Source: Bacteroidota bacterium
GTDB taxonomy: Bacteria; Bacteroidota; Bacteroidia; Bacteroidales; VadinHA17
Reading direction: 5' to 3'
DNA: 64,000 bases
Assembly: GCA_003250475.1 (NCBI GenBank)
Contig: QKGI01000074.1
Span: forward strand, 1 to 64,000
A program made the translations under genes and the position numbers. The notes under the pieces are model-generated. The model was not told where the DNA came from. It made no database searches and saw nothing but the letters and a program-made list of their open reading frames with translations. Below, piece by piece: positions 1-8,152 of the stretch (positions are counted from its first letter, which is position 1; every line of letters begins with the position of its first letter).

Positions 1-420
1 CTATTCGTACCTGAGTCTCAGGTCAAGAACATTATCGTAAATATAATAACAGGGCTCGTCGCACGAACTCTCATCATACCTTACCTTGGGGCATGCGGCA
101 GCGGTGGTTATATATCTCTTGCCATCATATGAAAACTCAAGTGTCGCGGAGTAATTCTTGTAAAGAATTGCATCATAGCTGATAAAGGAGGTAGGGTCCT
201 GTACATAATACCTGTCAATTATAATACCTTCATCAATTGCTCCTTCGTAAATTGTTACTACAGGATTTAGAGGCACACGGTCAGGGTTTCTGAAACGTAT
301 CTCAATGGTCACGTTACCTTCCACGTTGGTGTAACACCTCCTGCAGTCAGTAAGATAACCATCTTCACAGGAGAAGAGGAGGAGCATCAAAAGGGACACT
401 GCAAGGCTAATTCTGCTCAT
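1..420 (-). CDS. Small cysteine-rich lipoprotein, unknown function
   Basis: 139 residues, complete, with the stop codon at the window edge. The N-terminus is a lipoprotein signal: a short hydrophobic run followed by LLFSC with the lipidated Cys at residue 18, so the protein should be anchored in a membrane facing the periplasm. The mature part is beta-rich in character and has five further cysteines, two close to the N-terminus (26 and 29) and three near the C-terminus, which could form disulfides. I recognise no family. Its start codon lies inside the last codons of the upstream ankyrin gene (14-base overlap), so the two are probably translated together and may act together in the envelope. 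Function is unknown. Confidence 0.75.
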   Translation of the reverse strand: MSRISLAVSLLMLLLFSCEDGYLTDCRRCYTNVEGNVTIEIRFRNPDRVPLNPVVTIYEGAIDEGIIIDRYYVQDPTSFISYDAILYKNYSATLEFSYDGKRYITTAAACPKVRYDESSCDEPCYYIYDNVLDLRLRYE

Positions 421-1924
421 AGTTATACAATCTTATCCTTCTTATCCTTTTTCCTGACAGACTTCTCGGGTTACCTGACAGGACATAGGCAGCGTTAACA
501 GTAAACCATACCGGGGCTACCTTGTAAAATGGCGTATTCAGGTATGTCAAACCCGGGGCGATTGAAAAGTTCCTCCTGCACCATCTTATTTCTGCAGCCG
601 GTAACAGGCACAGCTTATCCTCAGGCCTGGTGTTTGTACCTTCATAAAGGGAATGAAAACGGTAACCGGCGGAGAGCGTGGTGATAAGGCTCAGCCTGTT
701 TTCCCTGAAGGGTTTGTTAATATGGAATTCCCTGAAGATACCGGCAAATACTACCGAGGTGGAAACCCTGTACTGATAGAGAGCTGCATCATCCGTGTCT
801 ATGAGCATTCTTTGCATGAGGGGATTGAATGCAGCCCCGGCTGTAACTCCGGAGCGCAAGCGCGGATCGGTAAGGGAGAGAGACAGTGTTGCCATCTGGT
901 AATGCGTTGTGAACATACCGCCGGCTGAGAAGGTGAATTTGTCAAGGGATATTCCTCTTTTGCCTTCCATCCCCCGGTCAGCCAGCACCTGATTTATCTC
1001 TCTGTTTCCCGTGAAGTTTGCCAGGCTGGAGGGATTACCTGTCAAACCGCCGTTCTGGTTCCACCGGTTGCCGTTTTTCAGCAGAAATTCTACGGCATCT
1101 TTGTTTCCCCCAAGTACTGCCGAGCCCAGTGCATCCATTCCTTCGGCATTTGTTGAATAGAGGTTAGCCCCTGAATCAAGCAGGAGTCTCATCATCAGGG
1201 TGTCACCGTTCTGTGCCGCTGACATCAGCGGTGTAAAACCTCTCTTATCCGGAGCATTTGGATCAGCTCCGTTCTGCAGTAACAGATCTGCAATATCATA
1301 ATAACCGAAGCTGACCCCGGTCATGAGCGGGGTGTTACCCTCCTGATCGTGAAGCTCTATGGGTGCTTCATAATAGAGCAGCATATCTGTTATGTAAAAC
1401 AATCCCAGCGCTGATGAATGATGCAGGGCGGATGACCTGTATCTGTCTGTCCCGGCAACCGATGCGCCATATCTGATCAGCGTTTCCGAAATCTCAAGAT
1501 TACCGGATCTTACAGCTGTTATCAGGGGTGTATTCCCATACTTATCCTGACTGTCGGGGTCTGCACCGAGAAGTAGCAGTATCTCCACCGCCGGCTCCTT
1601 GCCTTCAGCTACTGCATAGTGAAGGGGCGTGGCTGTCCTCCCGGCGAAGTTATTTACGTCGGCACCCCTGAGATAAAGCTTTATTATTTCGTTGCATGCT
1701 CCCCTTGATGACGCAATCTGAAGATTAATATCATCAGCATCATATCCATCTATCAGGTAATCCGAGGTATCCACGAAAAGTGCCTGGTCATTATATTGTT
1801 CAAGGACTACTTTTATCCTCCGTACAATGGAATCGACCGCAAGGGAGTCAACCTGTGCATTCAACATAAGTCCGCATAGAAGCAGCAGGCATAAAATCAT
1901 TAATCTCTTTAGGGACGGGACCAT
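407..1924 (-). CDS. Periplasmic ankyrin-repeat protein with C-terminal beta-barrel-like domain
   Basis: 505 residues. A signal peptide (about residues 1-24, ending LNAQ) sends it to the periplasm. Roughly residues 60-320 hold six or seven ankyrin repeats, with recurrent GNTPL/GFTPL, LLL..GAD and similar motifs about 33 residues apart. After about residue 325 the sequence changes to alternating polar and aromatic strands (for example FTFSAGGMFTTHYQMATLSL) that look like an outer-membrane or membrane-associated beta-barrel of about 160 residues. Ankyrin repeats bind proteins; here they would be on the periplasmic side. The downstream lipoprotein gene overlaps its 3' end by 14 bases. The fusion of exported ankyrins to a barrel is seen in the sequence; the role is not known. 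The barrel call is from residue pattern only. Confidence 0.8.
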   Translation of the reverse strand: MVPSLKRLMILCLLLLCGLMLNAQVDSLAVDSIVRRIKVVLEQYNDQALFVDTSDYLIDGYDADDINLQIASSRGACNEIIKLYLRGADVNNFAGRTATPLHYAVAEGKEPAVEILLLLGADPDSQDKYGNTPLITAVRSGNLEISETLIRYGASVAGTDRYRSSALHHSSALGLFYITDMLLYYEAPIELHDQEGNTPLMTGVSFGYYDIADLLLQNGADPNAPDKRGFTPLMSAAQNGDTLMMRLLLDSGANLYSTNAEGMDALGSAVLGGNKDAVEFLLKNGNRWNQNGGLTGNPSSLANFTGNREINQVLADRGMEGKRGISLDKFTFSAGGMFTTHYQMATLSLSLTDPRLRSGVTAGAAFNPLMQRMLIDTDDAALYQYRVSTSVVFAGIFREFHINKPFRENRLSLITTLSAGYRFHSLYEGTNTRPEDKLCLLPAAEIRWCRRNFSIAPGLTYLNTPFYKVAPVWFTVNAAYVLSGNPRSLSGKRIRRIRLYNYEQN

Positions 1925-2065
1925 AAATACAAAATTAAACTCTGTTTTCTACCATAATCATATTTGTTCATATTTTTTTTTGTTGGTTGAGAAAATGTAA
2001 TTTGGTATTGGGACAGAGCGATATAATATTCTATTTTTACGGCGTTTTACAGAAGACAGAATTTT

Positions 2066-3364
2066 ATGCGGTTATCCACCCAATCCATACGGGTTCTTAT
2101 TTTAGTTTTTCTTGTTATGATCCTGTTCGTGCCGAGGGTTGGAACAGAACGTGTCGTTATGGTCGACGGCAATTATGTTCCGGCACATCTTCGTATTGAC
2201 AACTCCCTTGCTGACGATGAGAAGTTCGAGACAGCAGAAAAGGGCATTGAATGGTTCATGAAAAACTGGGATATAAAGGGGGCTTCCGTTGCAGTGGCAA
2301 AAGAAGGAAGACTATTGTATGCACGTGGATTCGGCTATGCCTCGCTTTCAGATTCTCTTCCTGTTGAACCGTATCACCGTTTCCGTATAGCCAGTGTTTC
2401 GAAGCTGATAACGGCTGTCGCCATAATGAAACTTCAGGAAGAGGGGAGGCTGTCTGTCTATGATCATGTCTTTGGTCCTGATGGAATCCTGGATGACACT
2501 TTGTTTGCCCATCCTAAAGACCGCCGGGTATTTGACATAACTGTGGCCCATCTTCTTTCACACGAGGGTGGGTGGTCACAGCGATACGGAGACCAGATGT
2601 TCATGCCGGAGGTGGTGGCACGCACCCTTGATGTGCCCATGCCCGTAGATATAACGACAATTGTCAGGTTTGCCCTTGGTAAGAATCTTCATTTCAAGCC
2701 GGGGACAGGTCAGTCATACAGTAACCTCGGTTACAGCATCCTGGGACTCGTCATTGAGAGGGTGAGCGGCATGGATTACGAGACTTACTGCAAAAAGGAG
2801 ATTCTGGAACCGCTAGGTATCTATGATATTGCTATGGGTCATAATCTTCCCGCTGATGCCCTCCCTCTTGAAGTATCATACTATGAAGTTGATAATGCCC
2901 CCCTGAAGCCTTCTGTCTATGGTACTGGAGAGATGGTGCCGGCAAGCAGGGGCGGTAACGATATTGAGACACTGGGTGCTGCAGGCGGGTGGGTTGCTAC
3001 AGCCCCTGACCTGATGCGGCTCCTCCTGGCCGTGGACGGGTTTGACAATCACGAAGATATTCTGTCACCTGAGAGCATAGAGTTCATGACAGATGTTTAT
3101 AATGGATTTGCACCTGTCGGCTGGAGAGCAACAAGAACAAACGGGTCATGGTGGCGTACGGGTTCTTTTTCAGGGACAACGGCTATGATGAAACGAATGC
3201 CTGACGGAACATCGTGGGTGGTGCTAATGAATTCCAGCGGATGGAACGGTCCTGAGCTTACTTCAGATATAGACCGTATGATGACCAGGTTTCTGCTCAG
3301 GGTCAAAGAGTGGCCCGAAGAGGATCTCTTCGCTTATTCACTGCCGGTACCGCTGAGGTTCTGA
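2066..3364 (+). CDS. Class C beta-lactamase-like serine hydrolase
   Basis: 432 residues with an N-terminal hydrophobic export signal (about residues 8-27). It has the three motifs of the serine beta-lactamase/penicillin-binding fold: SVSK at residues 110-113 with the nucleophilic Ser and the Lys, YSN at 218-220, and RTG at 364-366 in place of the usual KTG/HTG. In this family such periplasmic proteins are esterases, D-amino-acid peptidases or penicillin-binding-like hydrolases more often than true beta-lactamases, and substrate cannot be read from sequence. It stands alone, divergent from the ankyrin gene, and is followed in the same direction by the SRAP gene 51 bases later. Confidence 0.85.
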   Translation: MRLSTQSIRVLILVFLVMILFVPRVGTERVVMVDGNYVPAHLRIDNSLADDEKFETAEKGIEWFMKNWDIKGASVAVAKEGRLLYARGFGYASLSDSLPVEPYHRFRIASVSKLITAVAIMKLQEEGRLSVYDHVFGPDGILDDTLFAHPKDRRVFDITVAHLLSHEGGWSQRYGDQMFMPEVVARTLDVPMPVDITTIVRFALGKNLHFKPGTGQSYSNLGYSILGLVIERVSGMDYETYCKKEILEPLGIYDIAMGHNLPADALPLEVSYYEVDNAPLKPSVYGTGEMVPASRGGNDIETLGAAGGWVATAPDLMRLLLAVDGFDNHEDILSPESIEFMTDVYNGFAPVGWRATRTNGSWWRTGSFSGTTAMMKRMPDGTSWVVLMNSSGWNGPELTSDIDRMMTRFLLRVKEWPEEDLFAYSLPVPLRF

Positions 3365-3415
3365 GGTAAAAAGCAGGAAACAGATATTGGGTGCTAACGG
3401 CAAAGAGTCACAGGG

Positions 3416-4138
3416 ATGTGCTTTACAGTCAATGTAAATATTGTCAGGGAAGAGCTTGAGGAGCGTTACGGATCAGAGCTCATCGATCACGACAAATACC
3501 GGCCGAGCTATTATTACCATGCCTACAGCCTGCCCTACATGCCAGTAGTCTGTTCCGGTGAGAAGAACAGGCTGAACCTTTTCAGGTGGGGATTGATACC
3601 TTCATGGACTGCAGACGAGAGAGAGGCCCGCGAGATTATGATGAAGACCTTCAATGCACGCTCCGAAACCATCAATACTAAACCTGCCTTCAGGGATGCC
3701 TATGCAAACCACCGGTGTCTTGTGCCGGTAAGAGGCTTTTTTGAGTGGCAACATAAGGGTGGCAGAAAGATACCATGGTATATAACCCTGAAAGGGGAGG
3801 AGATTTTTTCACTGGCAGGGATATGGGACTCATGGACGATGCAGGGAGGGGTCACACTGAACACCTTCTCAGTGGTGACTACAAGAGCTAATGAACTCAT
3901 GCAGGAGATTCACAACACACAGAAACGCATGCCTGTAATATTGCCTGCATCAGCCGAGAGGTTATGGCTGAAGGAGGGCCTGGCCGAAGAGGCGCTGGCG
4001 TCACTTATGGAGCCTGTAGCTGCTGAGATGCTTGATGCCCACACTGTCAGCCCCCTGATAACCAATGCACGTGCTGACCGTAACCGGCCGGAGCTAATCA
4101 TACCCTACACTTATCCTGTCCAGGGTACCCTGTTTTAG
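3416..4138 (+). CDS. SRAP-family protein (YedK/HMCES-like abasic-site DNA-protein crosslinker)
   Basis: 240 residues, the usual length. Proteins of this family covalently trap abasic sites in single-stranded DNA through the amino-terminal Cys exposed when Met is removed. The key residues are present: Cys2, Asn80 in FNARSET, Glu110 in VRGFFEW, and His166 in EIHNTQKRMPVIL. The start is fixed by the need for Cys at position 2. The linker between the His and the RMPVIL motif is longer by a few residues than in E. coli YedK. The gene converges on the TonB-like gene with only five bases between the stop codons. It is probably cytoplasmic and acts in DNA damage tolerance. Confidence 0.92.
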   Translation: MCFTVNVNIVREELEERYGSELIDHDKYRPSYYYHAYSLPYMPVVCSGEKNRLNLFRWGLIPSWTADEREAREIMMKTFNARSETINTKPAFRDAYANHRCLVPVRGFFEWQHKGGRKIPWYITLKGEEIFSLAGIWDSWTMQGGVTLNTFSVVTTRANELMQEIHNTQKRMPVILPASAERLWLKEGLAEEALASLMEPVAAEMLDAHTVSPLITNARADRNRPELIIPYTYPVQGTLF

Positions 4139-4143
4139 TATAA

Positions 4144-4884
4144 TCAGTTCTGTGAGACAAAGACAAAGGTCAGAAATCCACCCTGCCTCTCCGGGGCGCT
4201 GATATCGGAATTGAACCTGGTCTTGAAGGCATATTCGATAGCCGTCTCAGTGAGGCATCTGTCTTTTGTGGTAGATAACCCTGAGGCTGACTCTGCCTTT
4301 AAGACATTACCGCTACGGTCTACCACTATCGCAAGGGTGATCTGTCCGGCTCCCTCACACTTATATATCGGTATCGGAAGGTAAACATGATGCCTGCCGG
4401 CAAGATCATAATAGATCCTTGTCGGTCCCCTGAAGGTGCCTTCCTCATCAGGCTTCTCTTTCTTCTCGGTTACCTGGGGTTCTATGACCTTGTCAGGTAT
4501 GGCTATTTCATCACTGCCTGCCTCGTCCGCCATCTTCTGCTCATCTATGAAGTTGTTCTCATCGAGAAGACCGCTCTTGATCATCTCCTCCTTGACCATG
4601 TCTTCATAGGCTTTCGGATCTATGTCAACCGGTTTGTCGGCAATATTTTTTATGATGTTGACAAGTTCTTCCGCCGTCGCACCCTGGAACTGGTCACTCT
4701 TTGCCAGCTCCAGTGCCTTTTCCATGGCGGGGTCAGGGAGCTCCTTGTCGAAGGTGAGGATGATCTCGGCAGCAATCTCACGCTTCATGGCTGATATTTT
4801 CACGGACATAAATATCACCGCCACAGTCAGGTGAATAATGATTGTAGCCATTATTGCCGTAAAAACTATCTCGAACCTGTTCAT
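4144..4884 (-). CDS. TonB-like envelope protein (single TM, TonB-type C-terminal domain)
   Basis: 246 residues. One N-terminal transmembrane helix (about 7-29) is followed by a charged, acidic middle region (about 30-150) and a C-terminal domain (about 155-246) with the TonB pattern: GQITLAIVVDRSGNVLKAES, then a conserved hydrophobic helix and FLTFVFVSQN at the end. It lacks the proline-rich spacer of classical TonB. It lies just downstream of the TonB-dependent receptor gene on the same strand (47 bases apart), which suggests it energises or otherwise serves that receptor. No ExbB/ExbD genes are adjacent; a full Ton set is found at 46-49 kb. The call as TonB-like is good; its partner is inferred. 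Confidence 0.75.
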   Translation of the reverse strand: MNRFEIVFTAIMATIIIHLTVAVIFMSVKISAMKREIAAEIILTFDKELPDPAMEKALELAKSDQFQGATAEELVNIIKNIADKPVDIDPKAYEDMVKEEMIKSGLLDENNFIDEQKMADEAGSDEIAIPDKVIEPQVTEKKEKPDEEGTFRGPTRIYYDLAGRHHVYLPIPIYKCEGAGQITLAIVVDRSGNVLKAESASGLSTTKDRCLTETAIEYAFKTRFNSDISAPERQGGFLTFVFVSQN

Positions 4885-4931
4885 CAGGGAGCGAAATTAT
4901 AAATAATTGTCAGTATGATACCTTTTATACG

Positions 4932-7355
4932 TCAGAATCGTGCTGTCAGTTTCAGGTTCAGACTCCGTTTTGTCAGGTAGTTGGGTACTGCATATTCGCG
5001 CGTCTCTCCTTCACTGTTCCTCACCGTCCGTATCCATGTATAGGAAATAGTATTCCTTATATCTGCCAGGTTGAAAATTTCAAATCCTGCGACAAGCTCC
5101 CTGAGAAACGAGTCCTTGTTCATCCTGTCTGGTCCCACGAGTATTTTTGAGAATCCTATGTCGATGCGCCGGTACGGAGGCATTCTGAACCAGATATCCC
5201 ACTGGTCCCTGCCAGGGGGTGATGCCGGGATACCGGTGCCGAAGGTTATATTGATGTGAGCCCTGAAGTCAGGGTGCCCCGGAAGATAATCCTGGAAGAA
5301 GATGCTGAAATTGACTCTCTGGTCGAAGGGGGCAGGGTACCAGCCGGAGCTGTATGAAGGTATATTCATCTCCGATTTCATCAGCGAGAGGCTGAACCAT
5401 GACTCGGCTCCCTGAACGAATTCGCCATTGATCCTCATATCCACCCCTGCCGAGTATCCTTCGGCAATATTCCCTCCGTAATACACCAGCCTCACATTAT
5501 CTATGCTGTAGGGTACAAGCCTGTTAAAAAGTTTCCCGTACGCTTCCACGGTAAACCGGAACGGTCGGTCCCAGGCAATAAAATCATATCGTGCACCGGC
5601 GGTTAGATGGTATGAACGCTGTGCTCTCAGCAGGGGCTGCCCGCTCTCATTCTCAATCATTATCTCACGGCCTCCGGGAGGCTGGTGATATGATCCTGCG
5701 GCCATGTAAGCAGAGAGGCGGTCAGACAGGTTCACCCTGAGAGACAGGCGTGGCGAAACCAGCATCTCAGAGTAATAGGTGTCATATGAGGCGCGTACCC
5801 CTGCATTCAGTTCCCACTGCCTTCCTGCCATGAAGAAGCTGTTCCTGCTTATCAGGTAAGCTTCGGATGTGAAGCTGGCCAGGCTGGTACTGTTATCCGA
5901 CCAGGATGTCAGCGTAAGGCCCTCACCATCAGCTCCAAGCGTATACCCTGCCGAGTCAACCCGGAGCCACTCGTTCCGGAAAGAGTCAAAACCACGGTAT
6001 TTCGCTGCAATACCCCAATCCAGGTTGTTCCTGCCCCGGGTAAAGGATCCTTTATATGTGAGTCCGGCCACACCTGCCCTCAGCCTGTTGCGTGCATGCG
6101 ACAGCCAGCTTCCGGCACCTGCATTAAGGAGAGTGTCCGGGTTGTTCTCGGTGCCTTCCGTCTTATCAAGAGCTGACAGGCTATATGCACCGCGTATATC
6201 ATAGCTCTCACTCTCATCGGCAAGGTATGCCGAGAGGATGAGTTTTGACGAGAGCATGTCACTGTGTCTGAGCCCCAGTGTCAATGCCAGGCCTCCGTTG
6301 ATGTACCTGTCGCGCTCTCCTCCGTCAAAGAAAGCATATAACCGGTAGGCGTTTTCAATGGTGCCGAAAGTGGTTGTCTGGCTCCTGGGGATGAATATAT
6401 AATTATTGGACGAGCCCCACAGAGAAAGTGTCACTCTTGTCCGTCTGTCAGGTGTATACCCGGCAATAGCCTGTATATCAGCAAACCGGGGCCTGTAATC
6501 ACCCTTGCTGTCAAGGCTGCCGAGAAGGATACTGTTGTTCCTGTACCTGGCGCCGGCAAGGAACCAGAACATGTTGTTTCGGCTGCGGGCGCCGGCATGG
6601 GCCGATGATGTAAGCAGGCTGAGTGACACTGATCCCTCTCTTTCTTCCGGTTCCCGGTATGTAATATCCAGCACCGACGACATACGGTCTCCGTAAGAGG
6701 CACTGAATCCTCCCGGGGAAAAGTGTACCGAAGCAGCCAGGTCAGGGTTGATGCGGCTCAGACCCTCCTGTTGCCCTGACCTTATGAGATAAGGCCTGTA
6801 AACCTCGACATCATTTATATAAACCAGGTTTTCATCATAACTGCCTCCCCTTACCGAGTAGCTGTAGCTGAGTTCACTGAAGGTGGCAACACCTGGCAGT
6901 GTTGCTATTGCAGATTCAATACCGCCGGAAACAGAAGGGATAACGGCACCCACCACCGACGGAATATTTATTATTGTTGTATTATCAGGTCTGGATGCTC
7001 TTATGCTTACCTCACCGATGTTCACGGTTTCACCGGCAAGATGTATATGCAGTTGCCCCGGGAGGTTTGCGGCAACCACGGTGATAGTGTCAGCCAGGTA
7101 CCCCGTGCATGAGAATATCACCCTGACCTGTTCTGTCATCTCAGGGGCCAACATAAGCCTGAAGGTACCGTCTTTTTCAGTAACAGTTCCTGTTCCATAT
7201 GCCGGGAGGTAGACAGAAACACCCTGAATCACCGTTCCTGTACTATCGGTAACCAGGCCTTTTAGTATTCTATCCTGCCCTGAGAGAGACGGCAGGAAGG
7301 TAACAGTCAGGAGGGCAACAGTGATAAGGAACGCTATTCTTGATGACAACGCCAT
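4932..7355 (-). CDS. TonB-dependent outer-membrane receptor with CarboxypepD_reg-like N-terminus
   Basis: 807 residues. A signal peptide (1-26, ending LSGQ) is followed by a carboxypeptidase-regulatory-like beta-sandwich (about 28-110), a plug domain (about 125-225, including YSYSVRGGSYDENLVYINDV), and a 22-strand-type barrel to a C-terminal Phe (LNLKLTARF). It is shorter than SusC proteins and there is no SusD gene beside it, so a glycan role is not supported; the substrate is unknown. Its start codon overlaps the stop of the preceding gene (TGATG arrangement), so the two are translationally coupled, and a TonB-like gene follows. The three genes look like one operon read from about 8035 down to 4144. 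Confidence 0.9.
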   Translation of the reverse strand: MALSSRIAFLITVALLTVTFLPSLSGQDRILKGLVTDSTGTVIQGVSVYLPAYGTGTVTEKDGTFRLMLAPEMTEQVRVIFSCTGYLADTITVVAANLPGQLHIHLAGETVNIGEVSIRASRPDNTTIINIPSVVGAVIPSVSGGIESAIATLPGVATFSELSYSYSVRGGSYDENLVYINDVEVYRPYLIRSGQQEGLSRINPDLAASVHFSPGGFSASYGDRMSSVLDITYREPEEREGSVSLSLLTSSAHAGARSRNNMFWFLAGARYRNNSILLGSLDSKGDYRPRFADIQAIAGYTPDRRTRVTLSLWGSSNNYIFIPRSQTTTFGTIENAYRLYAFFDGGERDRYINGGLALTLGLRHSDMLSSKLILSAYLADESESYDIRGAYSLSALDKTEGTENNPDTLLNAGAGSWLSHARNRLRAGVAGLTYKGSFTRGRNNLDWGIAAKYRGFDSFRNEWLRVDSAGYTLGADGEGLTLTSWSDNSTSLASFTSEAYLISRNSFFMAGRQWELNAGVRASYDTYYSEMLVSPRLSLRVNLSDRLSAYMAAGSYHQPPGGREIMIENESGQPLLRAQRSYHLTAGARYDFIAWDRPFRFTVEAYGKLFNRLVPYSIDNVRLVYYGGNIAEGYSAGVDMRINGEFVQGAESWFSLSLMKSEMNIPSYSSGWYPAPFDQRVNFSIFFQDYLPGHPDFRAHINITFGTGIPASPPGRDQWDIWFRMPPYRRIDIGFSKILVGPDRMNKDSFLRELVAGFEIFNLADIRNTISYTWIRTVRNSEGETREYAVPNYLTKRSLNLKLTARF

Positions 7356-8035
7356 CAGTCCTTCTTTTTTTTCTTTCGCGTCTTGACTTTCTTTACCTTG
7401 GTTGTTGCAGGTTCCTCGTTCTTCAACAGGCCATTCTTGACTCCCTTGATGAATTTCTGCCAGGCAAAGGGGTTCAGGAGGTTATTAACAGGCATCTGGC
7501 CTCTTGTATAGAGGTTATCAGACATCTGCTGCATCGTATACCTGTATGCCTGTCCCGGAGTAGGGCGGGTGTCACTCCATATTTGCTGCTCTACCAGGGC
7601 AAGATTGTATTCCATATTTGCTATCAGCGGATCAACAGTTTTGTTTTCAACTACAGCCCTCTTGAACTCCGAATAGGTCTTCCAGGGAAGAACAAGCACC
7701 TCACCTATGATAATTGTGTCAGTGACCATCATTACGTCAGTGATATAATGGTTTCCTGTAATCGTTGAAGGAATGGTAAGAAGAGTTGACTTGTAACCAA
7801 TAGCACTGAAAAATATAGTATCACCCGGAACACTGATTATTGAAAAGATGCCCCTGTGGTCACTTGCAGCGCCTCTTTTCAGATGCTTCGAATATATGCT
7901 TACATCAGGAACAATATAGCCTGATTCATCAGCTGTAAGTCCGTCTATCTGAATAAAACTTTTCTCCACTGCCTGCGCCGTTAATTTGGCAAGAGCGACA
8001 GACAGTATGACACAAATCACTAAAACCCTCTTCAA
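7355..8035 (-). CDS. Exported protein with carboxypeptidase-regulatory-like domain, lysine-rich tail
   Basis: 226 residues. There is a signal peptide (about 1-20, ending LTAQ) and a beta-sandwich (about 25-115) that resembles the CarboxypepD_reg-like domain, with GIFSIISVPGDTIFFSAIGY as the typical segment. The second half is mostly helical, and the protein ends in a strongly basic tail rich in Lys and Arg. Proteins of this type are common beside TonB-dependent receptors in Bacteroidota, but their job is not established. It is the first gene of the receptor operon and overlaps the receptor start codon by one base. It is probably periplasmic. Confidence 0.75.
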   Translation of the reverse strand: MKRVLVICVILSVALAKLTAQAVEKSFIQIDGLTADESGYIVPDVSIYSKHLKRGAASDHRGIFSIISVPGDTIFFSAIGYKSTLLTIPSTITGNHYITDVMMVTDTIIIGEVLVLPWKTYSEFKRAVVENKTVDPLIANMEYNLALVEQQIWSDTRPTPGQAYRYTMQQMSDNLYTRGQMPVNNLLNPFAWQKFIKGVKNGLLKNEEPATTKVKKVKTRKKKKKD

Positions 8036-8152
8036 CTACATGTATTTTTGTTGTTGTAAAGTAAGCAATAAAGACATTTGATTCTTGATTTTAACTTAAC
8101 TTTAATGATCTTTACTGTCATCACACTGTTGAATACAAAAAACTAATAAAAT

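Noticed and set aside
1922-1937. Minus-strand TAATTTTG box six bases before the ankyrin start codon, suggesting a leaderless transcript
   Set aside because: A match to the -7 consensus, but no -33 element and AT-rich context; start-site data would be needed.
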